Shown: one piece after another, positions 1-9,652 of the stretch
Numbering within the stretch: the first letter of the stretch is position 1
How the letters are laid out: each line of letters starts with the position of its first letter
Assembly (NCBI GenBank): GCA_023138875.1
Contig: JAGLOO010000062.1
Location: forward strand, 1 to 60,503
DNA from: Bacteroidales bacterium
GTDB taxonomy: Bacteria; Bacteroidota; Bacteroidia; Bacteroidales; GCA-2748055
Direction of reading: 5' to 3'
Length of the DNA: 60,503 nt
Notes under the pieces: generated by a model
The model's database searches: none
The model's input: only the letters and a program-made list of their open reading frames with translations
Told to the model about the DNA's origin: nothing
Made by a program: the position numbers and the translations under genes

Positions 1-2
1 TC

Positions 3-332
3 GAAAAGAGTGACGAAAACAGGAAGGAGATCCTGCTTTTTACAAAGAAGGATTACCTGCCTTCGTTCTACTGTATCGGGACAGAGCACACACAAAAGAG
101 AGCCATGAAGATCCGGACCGGTGCTGGCAAAGAGTATCCACTCCGGTTCAAGGATTACTCAGATGCCAGCCGGTTCTTTGAATGGCTGATTGGCCTGCCT
201 GACCAGGGAGCTGATCCCGGTGCCGGCAAGGCCATTAAGATTGGCAATACTACCCTGCTTTTCGGTGGCAAACCCCTCACCCTTGACCAGGTAGCCAATG
301 AAGTTGACCTGAAGGTGATGCCGGTTTATTAA
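3..332 (+). CDS. Hypothetical protein, C-terminal part (gene starts before the window)
   Basis: The reading frame is open from the first complete codon at position 3 to the stop at 330-332, so the gene enters from outside the window. The ATG at 105 is internal rather than a likely start, because the frame upstream (beginning E-K-S-D-E-N) reads as good coding sequence. I do not recognise the family. The visible 109 residues are soluble, without a signal peptide or membrane segment, and contain a Gly-rich stretch followed by a compact C-terminus ending in MPVY. The gene is convergent with, and overlaps by four bases, the kinase fragment at 329-793. No function can be assigned. Confidence 0.6.
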   Translation, partial: EKSDENRKEILLFTKKDYLPSFYCIGTEHTQKRAMKIRTGAGKEYPLRFKDYSDASRFFEWLIGLPDQGADPGAGKAIKIGNTTLLFGGKPLTLDQVANEVDLKVMPVY

Positions 333-793
333 AACTTCAAGGTAATAAGTACCCGGATGCCAGTCCTGTCTGTTTCGCAGATAGAGCGATCCAGAATCTG
401 GTAATTAACCTTGTATGTTTGTTTTTTATTAAACAGATGGAGGTAGTTATCAAGTAATTTGAATTTCTCTTTACGGAAATTTTGCGTGCCGGATGAATCT
501 TCCAATTTCGCTCCATTATCAGTAACCATAATAAGTACTCCAATACGCGATTTGTTGATTGAAACATCAATTTTACCACCATAGGAATTATGAAAGATAC
601 CGTGTTTGATTGCGTCTTCCACAAAGGTAAGAATCAGTTGATGGGGAACTACAATATTGGTATTGACCTCGGGATCCAGAGAGCATTCCCAGGAAAGTTT
701 TCCATTATACCTGAACTCTTCGTTTTGCAGGTATTGCTCGACAGATTGTATCTCCTCTTTGAGTGTATTGTGTGTCCTAACCGCCGATTCCAT
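329..793 (-). pseudogene. Remnant of a LytS/YehU-type sensor histidine kinase (C-terminal domain only)
   Basis: The 154-residue frame aligns along its whole length with the C-terminal third of the intact kinase at 924-3011, sharing NGKLSW, AIKHGIFHN, GGKID and SINKS. The N-terminal sensor, the membrane segments and the phosphoacceptor-His region are gone, with an in-frame stop five codons upstream (809-811). Key ATP-binding positions are also damaged: the N-box reads EDAIKHG instead of ENAIKHG, and the G1 box reads DNGAK instead of DDGVG. It therefore cannot autophosphorylate in the usual way. It sits downstream of the intact kinase on the same strand, so it is most simply the surviving tail of a decayed tandem duplicate. 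Confidence 0.8.
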
Positions 794-923
794 GATCTTC
801 TGTTTTTGCTAGATAGTCAAAAACCGGGTGAATAGAAAGCGGAAAAACCTTCTATTGTGTGAAGGTGTCTGTTTCAGTGATGAATGTGTAGACTTGGTTC
901 ATGAACGAGGGCGATGATTTCTT

Positions 924-3011
924 CTAAATCTTAATGGTAATCAGAACGTGGGTACCGGTTTGACCAGTTTTCAGGTTTGTGCAATCAATGATATTATAAC
1001 TGACGGAGTGTTTATGCTGACGGTTAAAAAGCACCAGATAGTTGTCCAGGATTCTTAAACCATCACCACGATGCTTTTCTATTTCGAACGCCTTTGACAT
1101 TCCTACTCCATCATCAGTAACCATGATCAGCAATCCAATACTTGATTTATTAATGGAGATGTCTATTTTACCACCTTCAGGATTATGAAAAATCCCATGT
1201 TTGATGGCATTCTCCACAAAAATATGAATAAGCATTTTAGGGACGATCAATTCCACATTAACTGTTGGATCCTGTTGAAAATTCCATGACAGCTTCCCGT
1301 TAAAGCGGTATGATTCAATATGAAGATACTGCTTCACAAATTCGATCTCTTCAGCAAGGATTTTGTAAGGCTCAAAAGCATTTTTCATGGTTTTCCTTAT
1401 CAAATCTGAAAGACTGACAAAATACTCATAAGCCTCCATGCTTTTCCCTTCCATCATCGCTAGCCCGATTGAATTGATGGCATTAAAAGTGAAATGGGGA
1501 TTCAACTGGTTCATTACTGACTGCAGCTGCAGGTTTACGATTTTGTCCTCGATTTCTTTTTTCTTCTTGCCTTTCAATACAAAAAGTTTCTGCAGGCCCA
1601 CAAATACCAATGCATACATCAGATATAGGAGTATATAATAGGTCCACCTGAAGGGATAGAATGAATTGGCATAAAAATCCAACAGGTAATAGTTACCCTG
1701 GGTCTGAACAAAAATTTCAGTGTGATTCTGATCCATTGATTTGATACTTACCGATGAGACCTGGCTTATTTTTTCCGGCAGATCTACCCTTGTGAAAGAT
1801 TCAAGGTCATCTTTCAGAATGGCAAATGCCTGACCTGAACCATCGGTCATTAAGAGTTCATCCTCTCCATCTGCGTCGAAATCCAGGATTTTCCGGATGA
1901 AGAATGAACCCTCCCCGGAGAATATCTTATCTATCTGGAGACCGGGTCCAACTTTAAATATGGAGAACTCCAGGTCATTCCTTTGTTGCAAATACACCTC
2001 TCCATTCCAAATAAATGGCACCAGCGTTTTCAATAAGTCAATGCTGTTTTTACTCGCTAAAATATTTCCCATTTGATCGATCACTCTCAGGGAGATCTTG
2101 CCTTTGCTTTTCCTTTTGTCATTGGTAACTGCCAGAATGTGATCCTCACCCTCGTATTGATAGGGGAGGGTAACTGTATTGGATTGGGCACCACCTGTGT
2201 ATAATGGTTCAAAGAGGTATTGAAGGTTTTGAGTGAAAACAAGAGCATAAGAGGCTGTGTCAGAATAATTTATCGGAAACGAATAATTATCAGTGGCAGT
2301 CACATGCGGGAAAATCCGAATGCTATGATCCATGCTGTTTTCTTTGCTGTTTTCCATGTGGATACCTTGAATATTGATTCCAGCAAATGGGTTACTGATC
2401 ACGGTATCATTTTCCAGGTCCCATGCATAACAGGCCCTGGGTTGCAAAGAGTATCCGGCACTAATATGAAAAAGAAAATCAGGAACGGAATCACCGGTCA
2501 CATCAACCAGACCATCTGCTTTGATGATATGATCCAGCGCGTTATTTATTTTGGTAAGTCTGCACACATATCTTGATTTCTTATAATCAGCCTCATCTGA
2601 AAGCTCAATTTGTGTGACATAGACCGAGTCACCCGGGTTATGCGATATACAGAAGATTTCCTCGATTCCATCCTTATCCAGATCAGCAAAACAATAGTCG
2701 GGTTCTGTATACCAGAATCCAGGGAGGTTCCATGTTGCAACATAACTCCCATTCTGGGTCAGGGCCACAATATTTGCATTGGTGTTCAGGTTTCGCATAA
2801 GAATTCTCTCATTAATCCCATCACCATCGATATCACAATAAAATGAATTGCGATAAATATCAGCTTCGTAATCCGACCGGATCAGATCCAGATGATGTTT
2901 ACTGAATTTTTTTGGCACGATAAAGACTGTCAACAGTAAGGCAAATAGTGACAGCGCCAGTGGATGTGAGATAAACATAAAAACTCCTGTTGATGTGAAG
3001 CGCTTGGTCAT
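924..3011 (-). CDS. LytS-type membrane sensor histidine kinase with extracytoplasmic beta-propeller-like sensor
   Basis: The protein has 695 residues. A hydrophobic segment at about 12-32 is followed by roughly 420 residues with Asp-rich repeats (DIDGDG, DLDKDG, DFDADG) typical of FG-GAP/VCBS-like propellers, a second membrane helix at about 457-479, a short coiled coil and a His_kinase/HATPase module. The phosphoacceptor box is NQLNPHFTFN with His506; the N-box is ENAIKHG (Asn601) and the G1 box DDGVG (633-637). It should phosphorylate the LytTR regulator encoded upstream at 3008-3760, with which it overlaps by four bases, indicating coupled translation. The ligand is unknown; a large periplasmic propeller suggests an extracellular polymer or protein. 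A paralogous but broken pair lies at 13032-14788. Confidence 0.9.
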   Translation of the reverse strand: MTKRFTSTGVFMFISHPLALSLFALLLTVFIVPKKFSKHHLDLIRSDYEADIYRNSFYCDIDGDGINERILMRNLNTNANIVALTQNGSYVATWNLPGFWYTEPDYCFADLDKDGIEEIFCISHNPGDSVYVTQIELSDEADYKKSRYVCRLTKINNALDHIIKADGLVDVTGDSVPDFLFHISAGYSLQPRACYAWDLENDTVISNPFAGINIQGIHMENSKENSMDHSIRIFPHVTATDNYSFPINYSDTASYALVFTQNLQYLFEPLYTGGAQSNTVTLPYQYEGEDHILAVTNDKRKSKGKISLRVIDQMGNILASKNSIDLLKTLVPFIWNGEVYLQQRNDLEFSIFKVGPGLQIDKIFSGEGSFFIRKILDFDADGEDELLMTDGSGQAFAILKDDLESFTRVDLPEKISQVSSVSIKSMDQNHTEIFVQTQGNYYLLDFYANSFYPFRWTYYILLYLMYALVFVGLQKLFVLKGKKKKEIEDKIVNLQLQSVMNQLNPHFTFNAINSIGLAMMEGKSMEAYEYFVSLSDLIRKTMKNAFEPYKILAEEIEFVKQYLHIESYRFNGKLSWNFQQDPTVNVELIVPKMLIHIFVENAIKHGIFHNPEGGKIDISINKSSIGLLIMVTDDGVGMSKAFEIEKHRGDGLRILDNYLVLFNRQHKHSVSYNIIDCTNLKTGQTGTHVLITIKI

Positions 3012-3760
3012 TTCAGATCTGCGAAATATTGTTCCAGGAGCTTAATACCCTGCGTTGAGGTTTTAACCTTATATTCAAATCCATCACCTTCCAGCAAGCA
3101 TATTCTGGTAATCCGGTTTAGTCTCCTAATATGGATCGGATTGATCGTTACTGAACGATGGATCCTGAGAAATCCATTCTGACCGACCAGGTAATCGAAA
3201 TTCCCCAGGTTTTGAGATACGGTAATCTCCTTTTTGTTAACGAGTATAAAATTAGTATACCGGCCATCGGCTATCATGCAGAGTATATCTGCTGTTTTCA
3301 CAATTTCGAACCCCGATTTTATATTGATCCTGAGCAGTTCGCTATTCAGGTCGTTGGCTTTGATCTCTGAGTCAACTCCATTTTTCCGGAAATAGTCAGA
3401 TCTGAATTTTTTAATGCAATTCCTAAGCGTTTCAAGACTGACCGGTTTCAACAGGTAATCGACGGCCTTCTTTCTTAATGCATCAAGAATAAACTCATCG
3501 TGGGCAGTGATAAATATGAAGGGAACAAAGATGTGACGCTTTCTCAATTGCTCGATCAGGTCCAGCCCATTCAGTTTTGGCATGCGGATGTCAAGGATAA
3601 TCAGATCGGGCTGATGCTCGGTCAAGTAAATCAATCCTTCCTCAGGATTGGTGAAAGAGCCATCAATCTGAATCCCTTTTACCTGTTCCAACAAGGTTTC
3701 CAGAAGGTTGAGTGATTTCTTCTCATCTTCGATTAATACAATATGAAGGATGTCATCCAT
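3008..3760 (-). CDS. LytTR-family response regulator
   Basis: This is a 250-residue cytoplasmic transcription regulator. The N-terminal receiver has the acidic pair (IEDE), the phosphoacceptor Asp57 in LDIRMP, the conserved Thr in TAHDE and Lys105 in LLKPV. A linker leads to a LytTR DNA-binding domain at about 145-248 (ILCMIADGRYTNF, then FLRIHRSVTINP). It is the first gene of a two-gene operon whose second gene is the LytS-type kinase, with an ATGA overlap. By family knowledge, phosphorylation would promote dimerisation and binding to paired LytTR sites. No target is evident from the sequence. Confidence 0.92.
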   Translation of the reverse strand: MDDILHIVLIEDEKKSLNLLETLLEQVKGIQIDGSFTNPEEGLIYLTEHQPDLIILDIRMPKLNGLDLIEQLRKRHIFVPFIFITAHDEFILDALRKKAVDYLLKPVSLETLRNCIKKFRSDYFRKNGVDSEIKANDLNSELLRINIKSGFEIVKTADILCMIADGRYTNFILVNKKEITVSQNLGNFDYLVGQNGFLRIHRSVTINPIHIRRLNRITRICLLEGDGFEYKVKTSTQGIKLLEQYFADLK

Positions 3761-3918
3761 AGCAACTGCTTAATTAAGCAATTATCATGGGATTTGAAAA
3801 TTTTCTTCCCTCTACTGTATGAAGGGGGTGGTTTAGGAGATGAAACATGTGGTTTGTGGATTGAATAGTTTCTTATCGTTATGCAGGTTCATTCTTTTAT
3901 ATTCCAGTCTTCCATCTG

Positions 3919-4821
3919 TTAAATCCATGATCCTGCTGGTTTCCAGGTCTCAATTGTTTTGGTTGCTTTAAGAATGGATGAAACTATGGGAGCCAAAAAC
4001 GACTCAACTTCCTTTACAATTTCACGAAATGATGCTGGGACATGATCTTGATTGAGTCTCTTGTAAAAGGAATTCCAATCACTCTGTTTTTGATCGATGA
4101 AGGATTCACTAAACGCATCAATTTCCGTAATCAATTCTGTTCCTCGCTGTTTAAAGGTTAACCTGATCGATTCGGCTAGCATTGCTCCATCAAAACGGAA
4201 TTGCCGGAATAAGAGCCATATATCATAAAAATCTTTCATCCGGCTGTTCAGAAGACCAAGTTTTACCATTGCTTCGAATTTTTCAGCAATGGTACTCTCC
4301 CGACTGTAGCCCATAAGTCTGGGAGCAGGATAATCCAGCAAAGTAGGAAGTTCAACTACCTCTGGCTTTGGAAATATAACGTCTCCAAACCCAATATCAA
4401 TCTGCACAGAAACCCTGGCAGAACCTAAAAAGCCTATGAAGCGTACCCTGATGCCTGCATAGCCAGCATTCTCTGTTATTGGCTCTGTTAGTATTGAACC
4501 TGGATTAAATGAGATGCCATCAGTTTCAACTTCGAGCACCATGATTTCACGGATCTGAGCTGTTATGTTATCTTCTTCATTACTGGTCCTTCCGAGCATA
4601 TCAATATCCATAGTAGACCTGAATTCCGGAGAGTTCCAGGCCCTCAGCATTAAAGCTCCTTTCAGTATGAAGTGATCTGCATGCGCAGATTTGGATAAGC
4701 GGTACAAGAACCGCTCCATAGCATAATACTGTAAAAGCTCTCCAAATGGCCTTTTGTCATTTCTTGCCAGATTAAGTAGCCGCTGTCTGACAGAAGCTGG
4801 TATATTCCTGACTGATGTCAC
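3919..4821 (-). CDS. abiEii: Type IV toxin AbiEii (nucleotidyltransferase)
   Basis: The 300-residue protein matches the AbiEii/AbiGii nucleotidyltransferase family. The motif LKGALMLR followed by TMDIDM (residues about 52-76) carries the GxLxLR and DxD-type catalytic residues, and a conserved helical C-terminus with KMKDFYD-like sequence (here RMKDFYDIWLL) follows. The family's known role is a nucleotidyltransferase toxin in phage abortive infection, counteracted by AbiEi. The start codon overlaps the end of the upstream abiEi gene by four bases, the usual arrangement. The length is normal and there is no sign of decay. Substrate (tRNA in characterised relatives) is inferred only. Confidence 0.88.
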   Translation of the reverse strand: MTSVRNIPASVRQRLLNLARNDKRPFGELLQYYAMERFLYRLSKSAHADHFILKGALMLRAWNSPEFRSTMDIDMLGRTSNEEDNITAQIREIMVLEVETDGISFNPGSILTEPITENAGYAGIRVRFIGFLGSARVSVQIDIGFGDVIFPKPEVVELPTLLDYPAPRLMGYSRESTIAEKFEAMVKLGLLNSRMKDFYDIWLLFRQFRFDGAMLAESIRLTFKQRGTELITEIDAFSESFIDQKQSDWNSFYKRLNQDHVPASFREIVKEVESFLAPIVSSILKATKTIETWKPAGSWI

Positions 4822-5453
4822 AGGCTTGCTTCAAGATATGGAAACATTACCTTGTCGACGCGACAAATTTTCGCATAATAAAGAAGCTTCTTCACATCAA
4901 ACCTCATACGGGTTTTGTATAGCTTAAGCGCTTCAAGTACTACATCCATTCCTATTTTATTGCGAAACTTGAAGCAGTCTGCAATTGTTTTTTCGGTACT
5001 GTATATCCTGACAGATACACTATCGATCTGATGTACTTCGATACCTTCCCTGAATGATTCTCCAGAAAACCTGTGCGCAACAACCGGAGGATAATCAAGT
5101 CTTGGTGTATCAAAGTTCCTGGGAAGGGCGATTGATATTTTATGTGGTATCTGAGTAGTAATCTCGTGATAAGCAAGAGCTGAAATCAGGCATATTACAG
5201 CACTGGGTATTCTGGTTGCAACGATAACTAGGTCCGGGTTTGATATTTCATCAAGCACTGTGAGTCTGTAGATACCACGTGAAAGTTGTTCAAGTTCTCC
5301 ACTGTCACGAAGCTGATAAATGATCCGGGGATGTATACCTGCCTTTATAGCTTCAGTAGTGCGGATAATGCCCCCACAGTCACTAATTATCTGCCTGGCT
5401 TTGTCCGCTGCACTGCCTGTAAATGTCGCTTCGTTATGGTTAATAATCCCCAT
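4818..5453 (-). CDS. abiEi: Type IV antitoxin / transcriptional regulator AbiEi
   Basis: The 211-residue protein has an N-terminal winged-helix domain (TEAIKAGIHPRIIYQLRDSG, then LSRGIYRL) and a C-terminal AbiEi antitoxin domain containing the conserved YSTEKTIADCFKFR region. In the family it represses its own operon and antagonises the AbiEii toxin without direct binding. It is first in the operon, immediately upstream of abiEii. A helix-turn-helix this clear, together with the correct toxin partner, makes the assignment strong. The 120 bases upstream (5454-5573) should hold the autoregulated promoter, but I could not pick out the operator repeats with confidence. Confidence 0.88.
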   Translation of the reverse strand: MGIINHNEATFTGSAADKARQIISDCGGIIRTTEAIKAGIHPRIIYQLRDSGELEQLSRGIYRLTVLDEISNPDLVIVATRIPSAVICLISALAYHEITTQIPHKISIALPRNFDTPRLDYPPVVAHRFSGESFREGIEVHQIDSVSVRIYSTEKTIADCFKFRNKIGMDVVLEALKLYKTRMRFDVKKLLYYAKICRVDKVMFPYLEASL

Positions 5454-5573
5454 ACATATACATATATATGACGAATATTATCCATTTTCAATGAGAAATG
5501 CAAGGAATTCCACAAAAAAGACAGAATACCCAGTTTGCTGTTCCAATATTCAGCGTACTTTAATACTTCAACT

Positions 5574-6701
5574 TCACTTTTCTGTAATGAAACTATAGAA
5601 GTTATCCCTGTTTATTTCTGAATACACTGAATCCGGATAGTTTTGAGCAAATAGAGCGGGTATTATTGTTCTTTTAACCGATAATTTCAATTCATAGGCA
5701 AAGAGCTTTCCTTCCCGCTCTTCGAGGTAATCTATCTCTTTTTGTGTATATGTACGCCAAAAGAAGGTATTTGTTGAGATACGATTAAATGCGAGAAATT
5801 TCTGTCTTTCAGAAATGCAATAGTTCTCCCATAACTGACCGGTATCATTCCTGATATGAACAGGATTGAAATTAGAAATAATTGAATTGCGGATACCGTT
5901 ATCCCAGAAATAGTACCTGGGTGTTTTGGTGTATTCGTTTCTTAAATTCTTACTGAATCCGGGAAGAGAGAAAACAATGAACATCTTCTCCAGGATATTG
6001 AGGTACCGCTGCACTGTGCGTACATTTACGTTTAATCTGCCGGCCAGTTCAGAATATGATATGTCATTACCTATCTGAAAGGCGATCAGCCGCAACAGAT
6101 TTAATACAAAAACAGAATCTTTTTGCATGTTAAAGGCCAATAGATCCTTAAGTAAATATCCATTCTTTATGCTCTGAAGGAGTTCCTCTTTTTTCGACAA
6201 TTGATCCTCCATGGAGACTTGAGGATAAAGCCCATAAATAAGCTTGCTGTCCAGTGTCTTGCGGGCAGTCAGAAAATCTTCATCCAACTCCTGTTGTGAA
6301 AATCCGTATAGATTCAGAAATACACTCCGGCCTGTAAGAGGTTCCCCAATCTGATTATAAAGCTCAAAAGAGGATGAACCGGTAAAAAAGAGCGCGATTC
6401 CGGGTATGTTGTCTACAATAAGTTTCAGGTTGTTTCCGATACGGGGAATTATCTGGGCTTCATCAATAAACAGATGTGTATACCCTGCTGTAAAAGATTT
6501 TAGCAGACTTAGTTTTTGACTGGAAAGTATCTCCTGAACATCAAAATCTTCACCGGAGACCACCAGATGTTTTCCTGCAGTCTCCTGAATTACCTGGTTC
6601 ATTAATACTGTTTTTCCTGTTCTTCTGGCTCCAAATAATCCAACAGCAAAACCAGGGCTTAGCTTTCTCAGTAGAACCGGAAGTATTTTTCTTGTAATCA
6701 T
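5574..6701 (-). CDS. AAA+ ATPase with DUF4143 domain
   Basis: The 375-residue protein has an N-terminal P-loop ATPase core with Walker A GARRTGKT (about 24-31), Walker B HLFIDEAQ, and a sensor segment FFTGSS. A winged-helix region (NDISYSELAGRLNVNVRTVQRY) and a C-terminal DUF4143 nuclease-like domain with EIDYLEEREGKLFAYELK follow. This architecture is common in Bacteroidota and archaea, often on mobile or defence islands, but its biochemical role is not established. It lies just upstream of the AbiE pair on the same strand, with 120 bases between. A second member of the family is at 15890-17140. Confidence 0.85.
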   Translation of the reverse strand: MITRKILPVLLRKLSPGFAVGLFGARRTGKTVLMNQVIQETAGKHLVVSGEDFDVQEILSSQKLSLLKSFTAGYTHLFIDEAQIIPRIGNNLKLIVDNIPGIALFFTGSSSFELYNQIGEPLTGRSVFLNLYGFSQQELDEDFLTARKTLDSKLIYGLYPQVSMEDQLSKKEELLQSIKNGYLLKDLLAFNMQKDSVFVLNLLRLIAFQIGNDISYSELAGRLNVNVRTVQRYLNILEKMFIVFSLPGFSKNLRNEYTKTPRYYFWDNGIRNSIISNFNPVHIRNDTGQLWENYCISERQKFLAFNRISTNTFFWRTYTQKEIDYLEEREGKLFAYELKLSVKRTIIPALFAQNYPDSVYSEINRDNFYSFITEK

Positions 6702-6949
6702 TCGGTTAAGTACAGTTTTATCTTTGCTAAGCTACATATTTTGTATTAAATATGTGTACACAGATGCATATATTTGGCTTAATACATGTATTATAGGATG
6801 CTGGCTCATGGTTTTAAACTACCTCTTTTCATCGTTTATTGAGCGATGCGGGTCAATCAGAACATTATTCAAATAAATATTGGTTGAAGGAACGTGGGAA
6901 ACGTTATTCTAACTATGTATCAATACAAACTGGAGGTGGTGGGGTAATC

Positions 6950-8017
6950 CTATTTGGCCTTCTGATATTCGTCATGAAGTTCTGTGAATACTTCCTTAAC
7001 GGTTGACATCTCCTTCACCCTTCCGGCATTGGAGCCTACAAAAACAAATCCGTCATCCAGGTTGCCCTTGTAGGCTGCAAGCAGTGCCTCAGAAATGCAG
7101 TACGAAGTAGTTTTGGAATCACAGGATCTGATGCAATTATGTTTGCAAACGGCAGGCCTTCTCTTGCCTTCTGTTGCTTCCTTAAGGAACCGGTTGAAGA
7201 TGCTTCTCCCGGGCATGCCCACCGGACTTTTTATAATTTGAATGTCCTCCTCGCTGGCATTAATATATGCCTGTTTAAATTCATTTGAGGCATCACATTC
7301 TTCGGTGGCAACAAAACGGGTGCCAAGTTGTACGGCAGCGGCACCTCTTTTCATGATCTGAAAAATATCTTTGCCGGTAAAGATGCCTCCTGCGGCAATC
7401 ACCGGTATTTCTTTATTGAATTTCTCTTTAAGCTCGCTGGCAACCTTTAACACTTCATCAACCAGGTTCTCCAGCCTATTGCTAACTTCCTGAAGTGCAT
7501 CGGCTTTAAATCCCAGGTGTCCGCCTGCTTTCGGTCCCTCCACCACAAATGCATCGGGCAGATAATCAAAGTTTTGCTTCCATTTCATGGCGATGATGTT
7601 TGCTGCACGTCCCGAAGAGACGATGGGAACCAGCTTTGTCTTCATTCCCTTGACCATGTAACTGGGTAAGTCCAGGGGCAGACCGGCTCCGGAAAATATG
7701 ATATCAATGCCTTCATCTATGGAAGTCTTGACCATGTCAGAAAAGTTGGTCAATACGGTCATGATATTGACCCCAAGAACACCCGAAGTCATTTCACGGG
7801 CCTTCCTGATCTCATTCCGAATGGCATCGATATTGCTTTTCTTATAACCAAGATTGGTTTGTTTGCGGGTAAGGCCGATCCCAACCGTCGAAATGATGCC
7901 TACTCCACCCATGTTGGCAACAGCCGAGGCAAGCTTTGACAATGAAATACCAATGCCCATTCCTCCCTGTATGATGGGTACAGATATTTTCAGATCTCCT
8001 ATGTTTAATGGTTTCAT
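6950..8017 (-). CDS. Nitronate monooxygenase / FabK-like flavin-dependent oxidoreductase
   Basis: The 355-residue protein is a TIM-barrel FMN enzyme of the 2-nitropropane dioxygenase family. Visible motifs are IIQGGMGIGIS at the N-terminus, GPKAGGHLG, PVIAAGGIFTG (FMN phosphate binding) and GAAAVQLGTRFVATEEC. The C-terminal region adds a Cys cluster (CKHNCIRSCD) common in Bacteroidota and Clostridia members of this group. The substrate could be a nitronate or an enoyl thioester; the sequence alone does not decide. The gene stands alone on the minus strand and is divergent from the MFS transporter at 8248, so the 230-base gap between them holds both promoters. Confidence 0.85.
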   Translation of the reverse strand: MKPLNIGDLKISVPIIQGGMGIGISLSKLASAVANMGGVGIISTVGIGLTRKQTNLGYKKSNIDAIRNEIRKAREMTSGVLGVNIMTVLTNFSDMVKTSIDEGIDIIFSGAGLPLDLPSYMVKGMKTKLVPIVSSGRAANIIAMKWKQNFDYLPDAFVVEGPKAGGHLGFKADALQEVSNRLENLVDEVLKVASELKEKFNKEIPVIAAGGIFTGKDIFQIMKRGAAAVQLGTRFVATEECDASNEFKQAYINASEEDIQIIKSPVGMPGRSIFNRFLKEATEGKRRPAVCKHNCIRSCDSKTTSYCISEALLAAYKGNLDDGFVFVGSNAGRVKEMSTVKEVFTELHDEYQKAK

Positions 8018-8208
8018 AATTGAAGCTCAAAATTTAATCCAAAGATTTTGGCAAATGTACGCTTTTATTTCACGAGGTTCTATATCTGTTCTATTTTATA
8101 ATGTGTATAAATCTATTAATATAATCGTTTGCAGCACATCATCATCCCGGTCACAAACGACAGGGTAGTTAAATATTTGGTGTTGTTAGCAGTTTCACAA
8201 ATAGCATC

Positions 8209-8216
8209 TATCTTTG
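8209..8216 (+). promoter_or_regulatory. Possible Bacteroidota -7 box of the MFS transporter gene
   Basis: TATCTTTG fits the Bacteroidota -7 consensus TAnnTTTG and lies 32 bases before the ATG at 8248. The nearest TTTG upstream (8176-8179) is about 29 bases away, which is too far for a standard -33 element, so only the -7 half is convincing. Confidence 0.3.
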
Positions 8217-8247
8217 TGGACCCGATCGTACCCATTGATCAAGGCTC

Positions 8248-9573
8248 ATGAAGAAACATTGCAATAAACCTTTTTCTCCGGCAAAGTTCCCGTTCTTTTA
8301 TGGGTGGATCATACTTGCAGCCGGGACCATCGGGATCCTGATGAGCATACCGGGCCAGACCATGGGTGTGTCTGTGTTTACTGAAAACCTGCTCACCGAT
8401 CTTGAGATCAACCGGAACAACCTCAGCCTTGCATACCTGGTCGGAACCATGGGATCGGGATTGTTGATCACCAGGGCCGGCAAATACTATGACCGTTACG
8501 GTGCACGGATCATGGCATTTATTTCGGGTGCCATGCTGGGGCTCATGCTACTCTATCTGACACGGATTGACCGTGTGGTAAATTCCATGCAAAAATGGGA
8601 GTGGGTCTCTCCGGTTCTGGCCACCTTCCTGTTACTGGCTTTCGGTTTCTGGGGGATACGTTTTTTTGGACAGGGACTGCTAACCATGGTAAGCCGGAAC
8701 ATGGTTATGAAATGGTTTAATAAGAGAAGGGGACTGGCAAATGCGGTGCTGGGGATTTTTGTCGCTTTTGGTTTTTCCCTGGCACCTCAAGTGCTTAACC
8801 AGTTCATTGAGAAACTGGAATGGAGGGGTGCATGGGTTCTGCTGGCAGTGATTGTTGGAGTTGTCTTCGCCATTTTTGTGCTGTTGTTTTACCGGGATAA
8901 TCCAGAGGATTGCGGTTGTGTTGCCGATGGGAAAAAGAATACAGGCAAAAAGAGTAAGAGGCCCCCCAGTCTGCCCGATCGTGATTACAGTCTGTCTGAA
9001 GCAAAAAAGACCGTGGCCTTCTGGGCCTTTACACTGGCGCTGGCGCTTACAGCGCTCTATATCAGCGGACTAACATTTCATGTTGTATCGGTTTTCGAGA
9101 CGAGCGGTATGAGCAAGGCCAAAGCGTTGGGAATATTTGTTCCCACCTCCATCATCGCTGTGGTGGTACAATTTGCTTGTGGCTATGTCAGTGACTTTAT
9201 CCGGTTAAAATATTTGCTGGTCTTTTTTATGGTAGGGATGCTCATAACAACCCTCGGACTCACCATGTTAGGGGACCAGTCGACTGCATACTGGCTGATC
9301 ATTTCCGGGAACGGCATTGTATGGGGACTCTATACGGTATTGATCGGTGTCACATGGCCACGGTTTTACGGATTGAAGAATCTGGGAGCCATCTCGGGAT
9401 TCTCAATGAGTCTAACCGTTATCGGATCTGCACTGGGTCCCTATCTTTTTAGCGTATCCAGCGATGTTTCGGGCAGTTACGACCCTGTAGCATGGCTCTG
9501 TGTCATCATTTCCGTATTACTGCTTCTCCTGGCCTTCAAAGCAGAGAATCCAAATGAACCGGCTATTGTCTAG
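8248..9573 (+). CDS. MFS transporter, oxalate/formate antiporter-like (OFA) family
   Basis: The 441-residue integral membrane protein has about 12 hydrophobic segments, split into two halves by a charged central loop rich in Lys and Arg (GKKNTGKKSKRPPS at about 229-242). The signature YDRYGARIMAF after helix 2 and GWIILAAGTIG in helix 1 are typical of the OFA/monocarboxylate-type branch. It probably imports or exchanges a small organic acid or sugar acid. It is followed after 79 bases by Tat-exported sugar enzymes on the same strand, suggesting a substrate uptake role for that cluster. Exact substrate is unknown. Confidence 0.83.
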   Translation: MKKHCNKPFSPAKFPFFYGWIILAAGTIGILMSIPGQTMGVSVFTENLLTDLEINRNNLSLAYLVGTMGSGLLITRAGKYYDRYGARIMAFISGAMLGLMLLYLTRIDRVVNSMQKWEWVSPVLATFLLLAFGFWGIRFFGQGLLTMVSRNMVMKWFNKRRGLANAVLGIFVAFGFSLAPQVLNQFIEKLEWRGAWVLLAVIVGVVFAIFVLLFYRDNPEDCGCVADGKKNTGKKSKRPPSLPDRDYSLSEAKKTVAFWAFTLALALTALYISGLTFHVVSVFETSGMSKAKALGIFVPTSIIAVVVQFACGYVSDFIRLKYLLVFFMVGMLITTLGLTMLGDQSTAYWLIISGNGIVWGLYTVLIGVTWPRFYGLKNLGAISGFSMSLTVIGSALGPYLFSVSSDVSGSYDPVAWLCVIISVLLLLLAFKAENPNEPAIV

Positions 9574-9652
9574 AAATAGGCCGCAGGTATTGAATGTTTG
9601 AATCATATCACTAAATTTATGCGGACTGATCAGTTTAATAATATTAAAACCA

